The notes under the pieces: model-generated
What the model saw: the letters and a program-made list of their open reading frames with translations, nothing else
Told to the model about the DNA's origin: nothing
Database searches by the model: none
In this document: positions 37,339 to 46,126 of the stretch, piece after piece
How the letters are laid out: each line of letters starts with the position of its first letter
Position numbering within the stretch: the first letter of the stretch is position 1
Assembly (NCBI GenBank): GCA_019636795.1
Contig: JAHBWW010000002.1
Span: 186,001-250,000, forward strand
Direction: 5' to 3'
Source: Phycisphaeraceae bacterium
GTDB taxonomy: Bacteria; Planctomycetota; Phycisphaerae; Phycisphaerales; UBA1924
DNA: 64,000 bases
Program-made: the position numbers and the translations under genes

Positions 37339-38766
37339 TTGTCTGAGAGGTCGCGGAAGGGATTATTGCCGGTGCGTCCAGAGTCTCCAGAACGTCTGCC
37401 CAGTCTGAGTCCGCCCTACCTGCCGATTGTCGGCTCGGCTTTTCGTTCGTTTCTGCCCCGCAATGTCCCGCGGATGAGTCGGCACAACTACCGCAACGAA
37501 CTCACCGCTTCGTTCTTTCTGCCCTGGATGCTGGCCGGGGTCGAAGGCGGCGTCATGGGCGTTGTGGTCAAAAACTCCTTTGATGGCGTGGTCACGGACC
37601 GCACGCTCAACCTCGCTGTGGCGACGATCGCTGCAGCACCGGCACTGGCCAACATCGTCAGTTTCGTCTGGGCAAGGCTGAGCCATGGGCGCGACAAGAT
37701 CAAGTATCTCTGCGCCTTGCAGTTTTCGATCGCGATGCTCGTGGCCATGCTCGCCCTTGTGCCACGAGTGCCTCTCGGGTTACACCTGCTCATCCTGCTG
37801 GTGGTTGCAGCCCGGGTTTGCTTTGCCGGCGTCGTCACGTTGCGATCGACCGTCTGGGCTGCCAACTACCCCGAGTCATCCCGCGCTCGCGTGACTGGCA
37901 GACTCACGACAATTCAGGTCGGGCTGGTGGCGTTCAGCGGCTTGACCATCGGCCTGGCAATGCAGTGGGAAGACTGGTACTTTCGCGTGCTGACGCCCGT
38001 CTTTGCGCTGGCTGGCATCGTTGGAGTGTTGCGATACGCCAAGACGCGTGTGCGTAATCACCGCCGCCTGTTGCTGGCCGAGCGTTCAATGGAAGAGAGT
38101 GAAACACCCTCTTTCAATCCGATTTCATTGTGGCGTGTCCTGACGCGCGACAAACTATTCGGAACCTTCATGTGGCTCCAGATGGTGCTGGGCATCGGGA
38201 ACCTCATGATTAACCCCGTGCTGATTGTCATGCTCAAAGATCGGTTTCACATCTCCTACGAAGGCATCATCATCACCCACACGCTGCCCCTGATCATGAT
38301 GCCCCTGTGCATTCCGCTGTGGGCGCGACTGATGGACCGCATGCACATCGTCTGGTTTCGAGCCATTCATTCATGGACGTTCGTGCTCGGGGCTGGGGCG
38401 TATCTGGCGGCCGGCTTGCTGCTCAGCACCGAACTGCTGTACCTCGGGGCGGTGTTTCGAGGGCTGGCCTTCGGCGGTGGCGCACTGGCGTGGTCCCTGG
38501 GGCACCTGGATTTTGCTCCCCCGGGCAGAGAGTCGCAGTACATGAGCGTGCATGTAACCCTGACGGGCTTGCGCGGGCTGATCGCTCCGATTCTGGGGAT
38601 CGAGGTGTACATGCTGCTCGAGTGGTTCGGGCCCGGGCTGGGGGCTTGGACCTTCGGGCTGGCGACAGTGCTCATCGTCATCGGGGCCATCGGGTTCATG
38701 TTTCTCGGGCGTTTCATGTCGCGAAAGAACGGCACGCTCGCCAAACGAGGGGGGTTCGTACGGTAA
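37339..38766 (+). CDS. MFS transporter
   Basis: 475 residues with about 12 hydrophobic segments in two halves separated by a charged loop (about 240-275). The first 45 residues are a Pro-rich hydrophilic tail. The start is TTG at 37339 with AGAAGGGG 5 bases upstream; an ATG 45 codons later (MSRHNYRNEL) is the alternative. No substrate signature recognised; the second half has a typical RxxxxG-type loop (LWARLMDRMH). Alone on this strand, with DUF1573 following about 200 bases later. Confidence 0.8.
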   Translation: MSERSRKGLLPVRPESPERLPSLSPPYLPIVGSAFRSFLPRNVPRMSRHNYRNELTASFFLPWMLAGVEGGVMGVVVKNSFDGVVTDRTLNLAVATIAAAPALANIVSFVWARLSHGRDKIKYLCALQFSIAMLVAMLALVPRVPLGLHLLILLVVAARVCFAGVVTLRSTVWAANYPESSRARVTGRLTTIQVGLVAFSGLTIGLAMQWEDWYFRVLTPVFALAGIVGVLRYAKTRVRNHRRLLLAERSMEESETPSFNPISLWRVLTRDKLFGTFMWLQMVLGIGNLMINPVLIVMLKDRFHISYEGIIITHTLPLIMMPLCIPLWARLMDRMHIVWFRAIHSWTFVLGAGAYLAAGLLLSTELLYLGAVFRGLAFGGGALAWSLGHLDFAPPGRESQYMSVHVTLTGLRGLIAPILGIEVYMLLEWFGPGLGAWTFGLATVLIVIGAIGFMFLGRFMSRKNGTLAKRGGFVR

Positions 38767-38970
38767 CGAGACTGCAACGGGACTGGACTGATCGCGATTG
38801 GCGTGTAACACTCAAGTATGGCTCAGATTCGGTCGAAGTTATTCAACCGATCCGGGCTTGGAAACGTACTAGACTTGAGGGCTCCGACGAATGCGGTTTT
38901 CGGGCCTCTTGCCAGCAGTGTCAGGCTGCCCGTGCTCAGCGCAGGCAGCACAATGAAGCGAGGAAGCACA

Positions 38971-40062
38971 ATGAATGTTCAACCTGTCAAGATGCTCAAG
39001 GTGATGATGAGCGCGGTGGTGACTCTGTGTGCCGGTACGGCCGTTGCGCTCCCGCCGCCGCTTCCTCGTGCTCCTCTGCAGCCTCAGGCAGAGCCGGAAC
39101 TCAAACTCGTCGATTCACGCATGGTCTTTGAAACCAAGGCTCACAACTTTGGCGATATTTTCGACCACGAGGAACAGAAGTTTGAGTTCAAGTTCACGAA
39201 CCGGGGAAGCGTGCCACTGATCATCGGCAGCATCACTTCGACATGTGGATGCACGGTCCCGGATGTGGTGAAGAAGGTGTACGAGCCGGGCGAATCGGGC
39301 GAGATCACCGTGATGTACAACCCATCGGGTAAGAAGGGCGTCGACGCACGCAGCGTCACGATCGCGACCAACGACATGGTCGAACCACAAGCCAGGCTCA
39401 ATATTCAGGCCAACGTCAAGCCGTTGATCGTCATCGAACCGACGTTCATCCAGTTTGGACAGGCCAATAAGGGCGAGGTCAAGGAGGCCGATCTCTATGT
39501 GGGCGGCCGCATCGACGACTTCAAAGTCTCGATTGCCACCACGAGCATGCCCGAAGCCTTCGAGGTCGTCGTCGGCGACACGGAAGTCCGCAAGATCGGC
39601 AACGAAGAGCTCCCGACGACCAAGATCACGGTGCGCATGAAGCCCAATGCTCCGATCGGGGTGCACCGAGCCGAGATGTCGATCCGCACGAGTGACCCTC
39701 GCCGCCCGATCGTGCACTCACAGGTTCTTGCGCATGTGCTTGGCGATCTGGCGCTGATCCCGCCGAGGCTGTCGCTGGGCAGAGTCGATGCAGGTTCGAC
39801 GTATACGCGGGAGTTCCGCGTACAAAGCCGCTCGGGAGCACCGTTCAAGATCAACGAGGTCGTAGTGCGCGATTCGCAGAGCAAGGCTACGTTTGAGTTC
39901 GAGCCTGATGACGTGAAGAACCCGACGACATGGAGGGTGCGCATGACTGGTTTCGTCGGTGCCGATGAGCGACGGATTCTCGGCAGTATTCTCGTGAGAA
40001 CGGACGTCAGGGACGAGGAGGCCATCGATGTCCAGTTCAACGGGTTCGTCAATCCGCGATAG
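38971..40062 (+). CDS. DUF1573-domain secreted protein
   Basis: 363 residues. A signal peptide (about 1-27, ending AVALPPPLP) is followed by DUF1573 segments: FGDIFDHEEQKFEFKFTNRGSVPLIIGSI with the conserved STCGCT (Cys-Gly-Cys) and the YEPGESGEITVMYNPSGK strand. Three further Ig-like repeats follow, with the last ending VQFNGFVNPR. Such proteins are secreted and often lie in redox or transport operons. AGGA precedes the ATG by 8 bases; an in-frame ATG six codons earlier is an alternative. The rhodanese gene overlaps it by 35 bases, indicating coupling. Confidence 0.85.
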   Translation: MNVQPVKMLKVMMSAVVTLCAGTAVALPPPLPRAPLQPQAEPELKLVDSRMVFETKAHNFGDIFDHEEQKFEFKFTNRGSVPLIIGSITSTCGCTVPDVVKKVYEPGESGEITVMYNPSGKKGVDARSVTIATNDMVEPQARLNIQANVKPLIVIEPTFIQFGQANKGEVKEADLYVGGRIDDFKVSIATTSMPEAFEVVVGDTEVRKIGNEELPTTKITVRMKPNAPIGVHRAEMSIRTSDPRRPIVHSQVLAHVLGDLALIPPRLSLGRVDAGSTYTREFRVQSRSGAPFKINEVVVRDSQSKATFEFEPDDVKNPTTWRVRMTGFVGADERRILGSILVRTDVRDEEAIDVQFNGFVNPR

Positions 40063-40582
40063 TCTCGCTGCTTCGTGCGTCGGGGCACTCGCGCTGGTTG
40101 GCGTGGCAGTGATGGCGGGGGGAGTGCACGCGGTGGTGACGCCGATCATGCTCCGCGCCGACTGGTCGGCCCTGCATCGACCCGCTGATGCCATCGGCAC
40201 CGATGCTGCCGCATTGCGTGACGCGCCAGCACAGGACAAGGGCCCATTGATCAGCCTTGAACAAGCGTACGAACTCTTCGTCTCGGGCGCGGTCTTCATC
40301 GACTCGAGACGCGAGGTTGAATACAACGAAAATCATGTGCTCGGCGCGGTCCATCTGGAATCAGAAATGATCACTTCGGGGCGCGCCGGGTCAACGCTCG
40401 ACCAACTGCTGTCCTACGGCACAGATCAGGCACTCGTGATCTACTGCTACGGCGGCGACTGCGATTCGGCAGAAAACACCGCCATGCAGCTCATCAAACT
40501 CGGGTTCACCAATATCCGCATCATGCACGCCTCATTCGACGAGTGGCGCAAGGCGGGCTACGAAACCGAGGCTGACGAATGA
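40028..40582 (+). CDS. Membrane-anchored rhodanese-like protein
   Basis: 184 residues. One N-terminal membrane helix (about 15-38) is followed by a rhodanese domain (ISLEQAYELFVSGAVFIDSRREVEYNENHVLGAVHL) with the active-site loop YCYGGDC. The catalytic Cys is in the CYGGDC loop. It overlaps DUF1573 by 35 bases and overlaps the MauE gene by 4, so all three form one operon. The domain would face outside the cytoplasm, consistent with a sulfur or thiol redox role. Confidence 0.85.
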   Translation: MSSSTGSSIRDSLAASCVGALALVGVAVMAGGVHAVVTPIMLRADWSALHRPADAIGTDAAALRDAPAQDKGPLISLEQAYELFVSGAVFIDSRREVEYNENHVLGAVHLESEMITSGRAGSTLDQLLSYGTDQALVIYCYGGDCDSAENTAMQLIKLGFTNIRIMHASFDEWRKAGYETEADE

Positions 40583-41091
40583 GAGTGCTCGACGTCCTGT
40601 TGCTCACGCCACTTCGCCTGGGGCTCGGTGGTTTGTTCTGCTTCAGCGCCTTCATGAAACTGCGCAATGTGCAGGAGTTCGGGAACTCGGTCAAGGCATT
40701 CCAGATCTTCGACCTCGACAAGGTCGAGCACCTGGCAATGCTGACCGCGTACACCATTCCTTGGCTTGAACTGTTCTCAGGGGTTTTGCTGGTGCTAGGT
40801 TTGTGGTCGAGGCCGGCTGCAGTCGCGGCTTTGGCACAACTGGCGGTCTTCACCATCGGCATCGCGTCAGTGTTGCAACGCGATCTTGAAGTTCGTTGCG
40901 GGTGTTTTGGCAAGTATGAATGGCCTTGCACCGGGTCCATCTCGATCTGCCACATCTGGCGCAATGCAGCCCTCCTGCTCATCGCCCTGATTCTGGTCGC
41001 AAGGGGCGGGGGCCTGATTGGACTGGATGGATTTCGTAAGGGTCGGCGTTCGGCAGCTGGGCCTGCTCAAAGTGCGTCATCTGGACACTGA
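40579..41091 (+). CDS. MauE/DoxX-family redox membrane protein
   Basis: 170 residues with four membrane helices. The loop CGCFGKYEWPC after helix 3 has the CGCFG motif typical of the MauE/DoxX family, and FMKLRNVQEFGNSVKAFQI near the start is also family-like. Members take part in thiol redox transfer to secreted proteins. ATGA overlap with the rhodanese gene shows operon membership with DUF1573. Confidence 0.82.
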   Translation: MRVLDVLLLTPLRLGLGGLFCFSAFMKLRNVQEFGNSVKAFQIFDLDKVEHLAMLTAYTIPWLELFSGVLLVLGLWSRPAAVAALAQLAVFTIGIASVLQRDLEVRCGCFGKYEWPCTGSISICHIWRNAALLLIALILVARGGGLIGLDGFRKGRRSAAGPAQSASSGH

Positions 41092-41176
41092 ACACTTGGC
41101 CGCATACATTTTCCTTCTGTTTTCACCGTCGCCGGGCCGATGCCCAGGCCGAAACAGTCCATGACGGAGTGCTTTC

Positions 41177-41419
41177 ATGAGTCGATTCAATCGTTTTTCG
41201 CCTATGCCCCCGACCAAAATCGCCAAGACCAGCGCCAATGGCATGCTATTTGTCGATTGGAAGGATGTCGAGACCCTTCGCCGCGCGATGAGCCCCAACG
41301 GCAAGATTCACAGCCGCAAGCGACTGGGCACCTCTGCCCGCGAGCAGAAGATGGTGGCACAGGCCATCAAGCGTGCTCGTTTCATGGGCTTGCTCCCGTA
41401 CACCTCCGCAACACTCTGA
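41177..41419 (+). CDS. rpsR: 30S ribosomal protein S18 (bS18)
   Basis: 80 residues. The IDYKDVxxLRRFIxxxGKIxPRRxTG family pattern is visible as FVDWKDVETLRRAMSPNGKIHSRKRLGTSAREQKMVAQAIKRARFMGLLPYTSA. The usual neighbours rpsF and ssb/rplI are absent; the next gene starts 3 bases later. The ribosome-binding site is weak (no clear GGAGG). Confidence 0.9.
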   Translation: MSRFNRFSPMPPTKIAKTSANGMLFVDWKDVETLRRAMSPNGKIHSRKRLGTSAREQKMVAQAIKRARFMGLLPYTSATL

Positions 41420-41422
41420 TCC

Positions 41423-41908
41423 ATGCATGCGGCACGTGATTATGCCGCGATAGCGCTTAAAGATGCTCCGCGCGATCGGTCTCCCTTGATGCGCGCCGCT
41501 GCTGATGTCTTGTGGAATGCGCTGGCACCGACCGGTGTGTCGTGGGTCGGCTTTTACCTGAAGGATGCGACTTCCGACACAATGGTGCTCGGTCCGTGCC
41601 GCGACAAGCCCGCGTGCTCGCCCATCGGTCTGCATGGCGCGTGCGGGCAATCGTGGCGCAATGAGCAAAGCCTGGTCGTGCACGATGTCCGCCTTCTCGG
41701 CGATGGCTATATCGCATGCGACCCGCGAGACCTTTCGGAAGTCGTCGTGCCGTTGTTTGGAGCAGATGGCGCGTGCTGGGGCGTGCTTGATGCCGACAGC
41801 TTCGAAGTCAGCGCGTTCAGCGAGCGTGATGCTCAGGAGCTCGCATTGTTGATGGTGCGGATCGGACTGAGCGACCGCACGCCAGCGCACGCAACCCGGG
41901 TTGTCTGA
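41423..41908 (+). CDS. GAF protein, free methionine-(R)-sulfoxide reductase-like
   Basis: 161 residues. The GAF domain keeps the fRMsr pattern: LGPCRDKPACSPIGLHGACGQSW, then GDGYIACDPRDLSEVVVPLF and GVLDADS. Cysteines in PAC, GAC and IACD correspond to the three redox Cys of this family, which reduces free methionine sulfoxide. It begins 3 bases after rpsR and may share its transcript. Length is normal. Confidence 0.82.
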   Translation: MHAARDYAAIALKDAPRDRSPLMRAAADVLWNALAPTGVSWVGFYLKDATSDTMVLGPCRDKPACSPIGLHGACGQSWRNEQSLVVHDVRLLGDGYIACDPRDLSEVVVPLFGADGACWGVLDADSFEVSAFSERDAQELALLMVRIGLSDRTPAHATRVV

Positions 41909-41947
41909 TCGGCTCGGACGCGCCTCGTCCGGATGCCTGCATCCGGC

Positions 41948-42667
41948 TCAAAACGGACAGACACTGACAAACTCGACGCGACGAAGTGTGTCTGGGTCAC
42001 TCAGCCTCAATCGCGTCGCGTGCAGCATGAGCCTCGGGGCCGGATGCTGCGGATCATAAAGTTCATCGCCGACAATCGGACATCCGATGCCGCCTTGCGC
42101 TTCGGGCGTGGCTGCGTGCAATCGCAACTGATGCGTCTTGCCGGTGGTTGGCCGAAACTCGACCCGCGTTGTGCCTTCTACTCCTGATTCGATGGCGCGC
42201 CACAGCGTTCGCGCCGGTCGGCCATCGACCACGTCAACCATCTGCCGAGGGCGATTGGGCCAATCGGCACGCAGCGGCAACTCAACGCACCCTTCCTGCC
42301 GCGAAGGCGTCCCCCGCAGGAGCGCCTCGTAGCACTTCTCAACGCCCTGCCGCTGGAACTGAAGCGAGATGAGTTTCTGTGCCTCGACATCGAGCGCAAA
42401 GACCATCAGCCCGCTGGTGGCCTGATCGAGGCGATGGCACACCAATGGCCCGGTCGCGTGCGGGAAGGTCGCACACACCTGACACGCCGCGCAATCCTGA
42501 TTTTCCGGCCCGACGCCCGGCACGCTCAGAAGCCCCGCGGGCTTGTCGATCACGACGAATCGATCAAACACGCTCACAACACGGATCTTCGCTGGCTCCA
42601 GCGGGCTACCGTTCACAACGGGGCCTCGTGCCCATCGGGACAACTGCACACCGTGAGGAGACCCCAT
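41948..42667 (-). CDS. RluA-family RNA pseudouridine synthase
   Basis: 239 residues from the ATG at 42667. The RluA catalytic motif HRLDQATSG with the essential Asp is at about residue 74-82, followed by LISLQFQRQGVEKCYEALLRG and the KTHQLRLHAA motif. No S4 domain precedes it, so it is a short RluA/RluC-like form. The ATG overlaps the ATG of the divergent gene; a later GTG is possible. The rRNA or tRNA target is not determinable. Confidence 0.82.
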   Translation of the reverse strand: MGSPHGVQLSRWARGPVVNGSPLEPAKIRVVSVFDRFVVIDKPAGLLSVPGVGPENQDCAACQVCATFPHATGPLVCHRLDQATSGLMVFALDVEAQKLISLQFQRQGVEKCYEALLRGTPSRQEGCVELPLRADWPNRPRQMVDVVDGRPARTLWRAIESGVEGTTRVEFRPTTGKTHQLRLHAATPEAQGGIGCPIVGDELYDPQHPAPRLMLHATRLRLSDPDTLRRVEFVSVCPF

Positions 42668-43853
42668 GTTCTGGACACTTCTGGCATTCTCGCCCGCCCT
42701 GATTGAACCCGACTGGAAGGTGCACGAAGCACCGATTCTCACCGATCACATTCAACTCACCTTCCCACAGCAGTTCGTCCGCGCTGGTGAAGCCTATTTC
42801 AACCCCGACATGACCTGGATCATCTTTCAGGCTGTTCCCCGTCCACCCGAGGATTCCGAGCCGGGCGAACACTATGAAATGTACGTCGCCCCGCTCACGC
42901 GCGATGCCGACGGCCGCGTCACCGGGCTTGGCGACGTGATCCAGATCAGCAAAACCGGCTCTGCCAACACCTGCGGCTGGTTCCATCCGAGCGAGCCGGG
43001 TCGGGTGCTCTTCGGCTCGACGATCGTGCCACCGACGGCACCCGACCGCGCCGGCTACCAGCGCGACACCGGGCGTTACCGCTGGCAGTTTCCTGAGGAG
43101 ACGCAGATCGTCTCAGGCGTGGTGCCCGCGATTGTCGATCCATCGCGCACCGAATCTATTCAGCCGATCACCGACGCGCTCTGGTCGCGCCCAGGCTACG
43201 ACGCTGAAGGCTCATGGTCACCCGACGGCAAGTGGCTGCTCTATACCCAGGTCGATGTCGAGACGGGCGACCCTGACATCTACGTCCGCGATCTTGACGC
43301 CGGCGTGTCGATCCCGCTGGTGGTCGCACCCGGCTACGACGGCGGCCCGTTCTTCTCGCCCAACGGCAAGCGCATCACCTACCGCAGCGACCGCAAGGGC
43401 AACAACCTGCTGCAACTGTTCGTCGCCGATCTTGTGTTCGACGAATCCGGGCAGATCACGGGCATCGAGCGCGAAGCAGCCGTCACCGACAACGAGTTCG
43501 TCAACTGGGCCCCCTACTGGCATCCGTCGGGCGCGCTGCTGGTCTATTCAACCAACGAAGCCGCTCCCGAGCAGCACAACTACGAAGTCTTCATCATCGA
43601 CGCGCGTGGCTCTGTGCCCGATCCGATCAAGGTGCGTCTGACCAATGCCGACGGGTTTGATGGCCTGCCGGTGTTCAGCCACGACGGAAAACTGCTCATG
43701 TGGACCAGCCAGCGCGGGGCCGCGATCGAGGGCGAGAGCCGCCCGTCGAGCCAGTTGTGGCTTGCCTCATTCAGCATGGAGAACTTCGCGCTGGCATACG
43801 CCAAGGAAGTCATGGATCGCAAGGAAGCCAGCGCCGCGGAGCCCGGCACGTGA
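42666..43853 (+). CDS. TolB-like beta-propeller protein (PD40 repeats)
   Basis: 395 residues. Several PD40 blades are visible: WSPDGKWLLYTQ, FSPNGKRITYRSDRKG, WHPSGALLVYSTN, FSHDGKLLMWTSQRG. The short hydrophobic N-terminus (MFWTLLAFSPAL) may be a weak export signal. GGAG lies about 6 bases before the ATG. It begins a run of genes with overlapping or touching ends on this strand; the next gene overlaps by 4 bases (GTGA). Its divergent neighbour starts within the same ATG region. Confidence 0.82.
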   Translation: MFWTLLAFSPALIEPDWKVHEAPILTDHIQLTFPQQFVRAGEAYFNPDMTWIIFQAVPRPPEDSEPGEHYEMYVAPLTRDADGRVTGLGDVIQISKTGSANTCGWFHPSEPGRVLFGSTIVPPTAPDRAGYQRDTGRYRWQFPEETQIVSGVVPAIVDPSRTESIQPITDALWSRPGYDAEGSWSPDGKWLLYTQVDVETGDPDIYVRDLDAGVSIPLVVAPGYDGGPFFSPNGKRITYRSDRKGNNLLQLFVADLVFDESGQITGIEREAAVTDNEFVNWAPYWHPSGALLVYSTNEAAPEQHNYEVFIIDARGSVPDPIKVRLTNADGFDGLPVFSHDGKLLMWTSQRGAAIEGESRPSSQLWLASFSMENFALAYAKEVMDRKEASAAEPGT

Positions 43854-44977
43854 TCGAACCCGACGACTACGGCATGGGCGCTGAAGAAGCGCTGGCCCGC
43901 GTCGGCGATCCGACGCGCGCGATGCTGCACAAGCCCTTCTGGAACCAGTGGTGGAAAGCCGTCATCGCGTCGCGGCCGGTGCTGCGCGAGCGCGCCACCC
44001 CCGATCCGAGCGACCCGGGCGCCACGCACGAGTTCGAGAGCTACCACCACGTGCGCATCGGCTGCCGGCTCGTGCTGCCCCAGCAGCCACCGCGCGGCGG
44101 CGTGGTCATTCTCCACGGCTACGAGGACGTCCCGACGCTCGCCGAGCAGGCGCGCGAGGAGATGGATCTGGTCACCGAGGGGCTGGCCGTCCTGCTCGTG
44201 CGGGTGCGCGGCTTTGCGGGCTCGCGGCTTGATACTCCCGGCATCCCGCCCGGCGGCGGCGGCGGGGCGTCGGGCTGGATCACCTGCGGGCTCGATGATC
44301 CCGCCGACGGCCTGAGCGGGGCCGCGTCATGGGTGCTGCCGCACGCGGCCGCGGATGTCGTCGATGCCTGCCGGGCCCTGCGCAACTATCTCATCGAGCA
44401 CGCAACCCCCGACGCCGAACTCTTTCTCAAGGGCCACTGTCTCGGGGCGACGCTGGCGATCATCGCCACGGCCAAACTCATGGGCCAGCTGCCGCACGAG
44501 TCGATCGTCGAACGCCTCGTGGTCGCACTTCCCACGCTCGCCGACTGGAGCTGGCGTCAACTGCATCGCGCCCCGTCGCGCGGCACCGGCGCCGAGATCG
44601 AGGCCCTGCTTCGCGCCCATGCATCGCGCCGCGACCTACTGCTCGACCGCCTGCGTCTGGCCGACCCCGTCATCCACGCTCAGAACGTGCGCTGCCGCGT
44701 GCTGTGCATGCTGGCCGAGCGTGACGACGTCGCGCCCGCCCCGGCGGCGGCGGCGGTCTACAACGCCCTTGGCTCTGATATCGGCCGCAAGTGGCGCTTC
44801 GTCGTCCCCTTCGGCCACTGCGACGGGGGCATCATCAACGCCCGCCGCCACGCGTTGTTTGAGCGCTGCACGCGCGATTTTCTCAACCCCGCCCGCAAGC
44901 CGCGCCAGAGCATGCTCGCCTGGGAGCCTTTGCTCCGCCGCGGCCAGCGTCCCCCGACGAATCGCGAGGAAACCTGA
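43850..44977 (+). CDS. Alpha/beta hydrolase with Cys nucleophile
   Basis: 375 residues from a GTG at 43850, overlapping the preceding stop (GTGA). VVILHGYEDVP and GLAVLLVRVRGFAGS are the early strands; the nucleophile elbow is GHCLGA with C197 where esterases have Ser; the acid is in LAERDDVAP (about 292-293) and the base His is in PFGHCDGG (H323). The layout is closest to acetyl-xylan-esterase-like or dienelactone hydrolase-like enzymes, the latter of which use Cys. GGAG is visible 9 bases upstream. Substrate unknown. Confidence 0.78.
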   Translation: MIEPDDYGMGAEEALARVGDPTRAMLHKPFWNQWWKAVIASRPVLRERATPDPSDPGATHEFESYHHVRIGCRLVLPQQPPRGGVVILHGYEDVPTLAEQAREEMDLVTEGLAVLLVRVRGFAGSRLDTPGIPPGGGGGASGWITCGLDDPADGLSGAASWVLPHAAADVVDACRALRNYLIEHATPDAELFLKGHCLGATLAIIATAKLMGQLPHESIVERLVVALPTLADWSWRQLHRAPSRGTGAEIEALLRAHASRRDLLLDRLRLADPVIHAQNVRCRVLCMLAERDDVAPAPAAAAVYNALGSDIGRKWRFVVPFGHCDGGIINARRHALFERCTRDFLNPARKPRQSMLAWEPLLRRGQRPPTNREET

Positions 44978-45918
44978 TGCTGCACCAGTCCCTGCGCACG
45001 CTGCTCGAAGGCCTGATCGACGATGCGTCGCTGTTTCCGCCAGCAGCGCTCGAACTGGGCGCGGCGATCGAGCAGCACGCCCGCCAGAAACGCGCGACCG
45101 AGGCGTTTGCGCTTGGACGTTTCATCTGTCCGGCCAGCCGGCTCGAGCTGTTCTCGCGTTCGGCCGCGCTGCTGATGCCGGGGACGTATGCCACCAGTGG
45201 TTACCGCGAGATGGCCGATGATCTGCCGCCGTGGCGGGTGAGCGTGACGATCGATCAGCCGCTCGATGTCGCGCTCGACGCGATCGACGCCTTCAATGCC
45301 CGCCACGCCCGCGAGGATCAGGGGCTGGCGCTGGCCGATGCGCTCGAACTGAAGATCGAAACGCCTGACGACATCGACACCGCGCTCGACATCATCCCCG
45401 ATGACGTGCTGCCGTTCTTCGAACTGCCGCCGGTCGATGATCCGCGGGGGTTCATCGCCGCGCTGGCCGGCTCCGATGCCGCGGCCAAGATCCGCTGCGG
45501 CGGCCTGGTGCCCGAAGCGATCCCGCCCGCCTCGCGCATCGCGGCGTTTCTGGTCGCGTGCGCCGTCGCCGAGGTGCCTTTCAAGGCCACCGCGGGGCTG
45601 CACCACCCGATCCGCGCCGAGCAGGCGTTGACCTACGAGCCAGACCCGCCGCGCGCGATCCAGCACGGGTTCATCAACGTCTTCATGGCCGCGGCCCTGC
45701 TGCATGCCCGCGCGATCGAGCCCGAGGAGGCGCTGGCCGTGCTCGAGGAGCGCGACGCGGCGGCGTTCGCGGTTGGCCCGGCCTCGGTCTCGTGGCGGGG
45801 GCGCGCGCTGGACCTGGATGAACTCGCCCTGGCCCGCGACACTTTTGCGCTCTCGTACGGCAGTTGCTCGTTCGACGAACCGATCGCCGATCTGCGGGCC
45901 TTGGGCTGGCTGGCCTAG
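44977..45918 (+). CDS. Conserved protein of unknown function
   Basis: 313 residues. The opening LRTLLEGLIDDASLFPPAALELGAAI resembles a family I have seen as conserved hypothetical in many bacteria, starting with a GLIDYAGLFPPA-type motif. The rest is alpha/beta with KFKATAGLHHP and RAIQHGFINVFMAAALL segments, suggesting an enzyme, perhaps TIM-barrel-like. No catalytic role can be assigned. Its ATG overlaps the preceding stop (TGATG), so translation is coupled. Confidence 0.7.
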   Translation: MLHQSLRTLLEGLIDDASLFPPAALELGAAIEQHARQKRATEAFALGRFICPASRLELFSRSAALLMPGTYATSGYREMADDLPPWRVSVTIDQPLDVALDAIDAFNARHAREDQGLALADALELKIETPDDIDTALDIIPDDVLPFFELPPVDDPRGFIAALAGSDAAAKIRCGGLVPEAIPPASRIAAFLVACAVAEVPFKATAGLHHPIRAEQALTYEPDPPRAIQHGFINVFMAAALLHARAIEPEEALAVLEERDAAAFAVGPASVSWRGRALDLDELALARDTFALSYGSCSFDEPIADLRALGWLA

Positions 45919-45997
45919 CGGCAGCGGCCGCGCCAAGCGGCAAGACAGCCGGACCGGGCGGGAAGACAATCGAAACACAAATGCCGGGTGCCGTAGC

Positions 45998-46058
45998 CAT
46001 GGCTCTGCATGGCCACGATCGAGGGCCAACGCCGCTGGCCCGTGGGCCAACGCCGCTG
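45998..46058. repeat. Short repeat cluster before the frameshifted gene
   Basis: GGGCCAACGCCGCTG occurs twice, at 46023-46037 and 46044-46058 (21-base period). Just upstream is a small dyad GCCATG gctctg CATGGC. The cluster lies in the 208-base gap after the conserved-protein gene and may be a local duplication. Confidence 0.4.
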
Positions 46059-46126
46059 ACGGAGTATGCTTCAAGCGGCGGGCGGAGCGGCTGCTCGCGC
46101 CAGGAACCGCCGCTACGGAGAACCCC

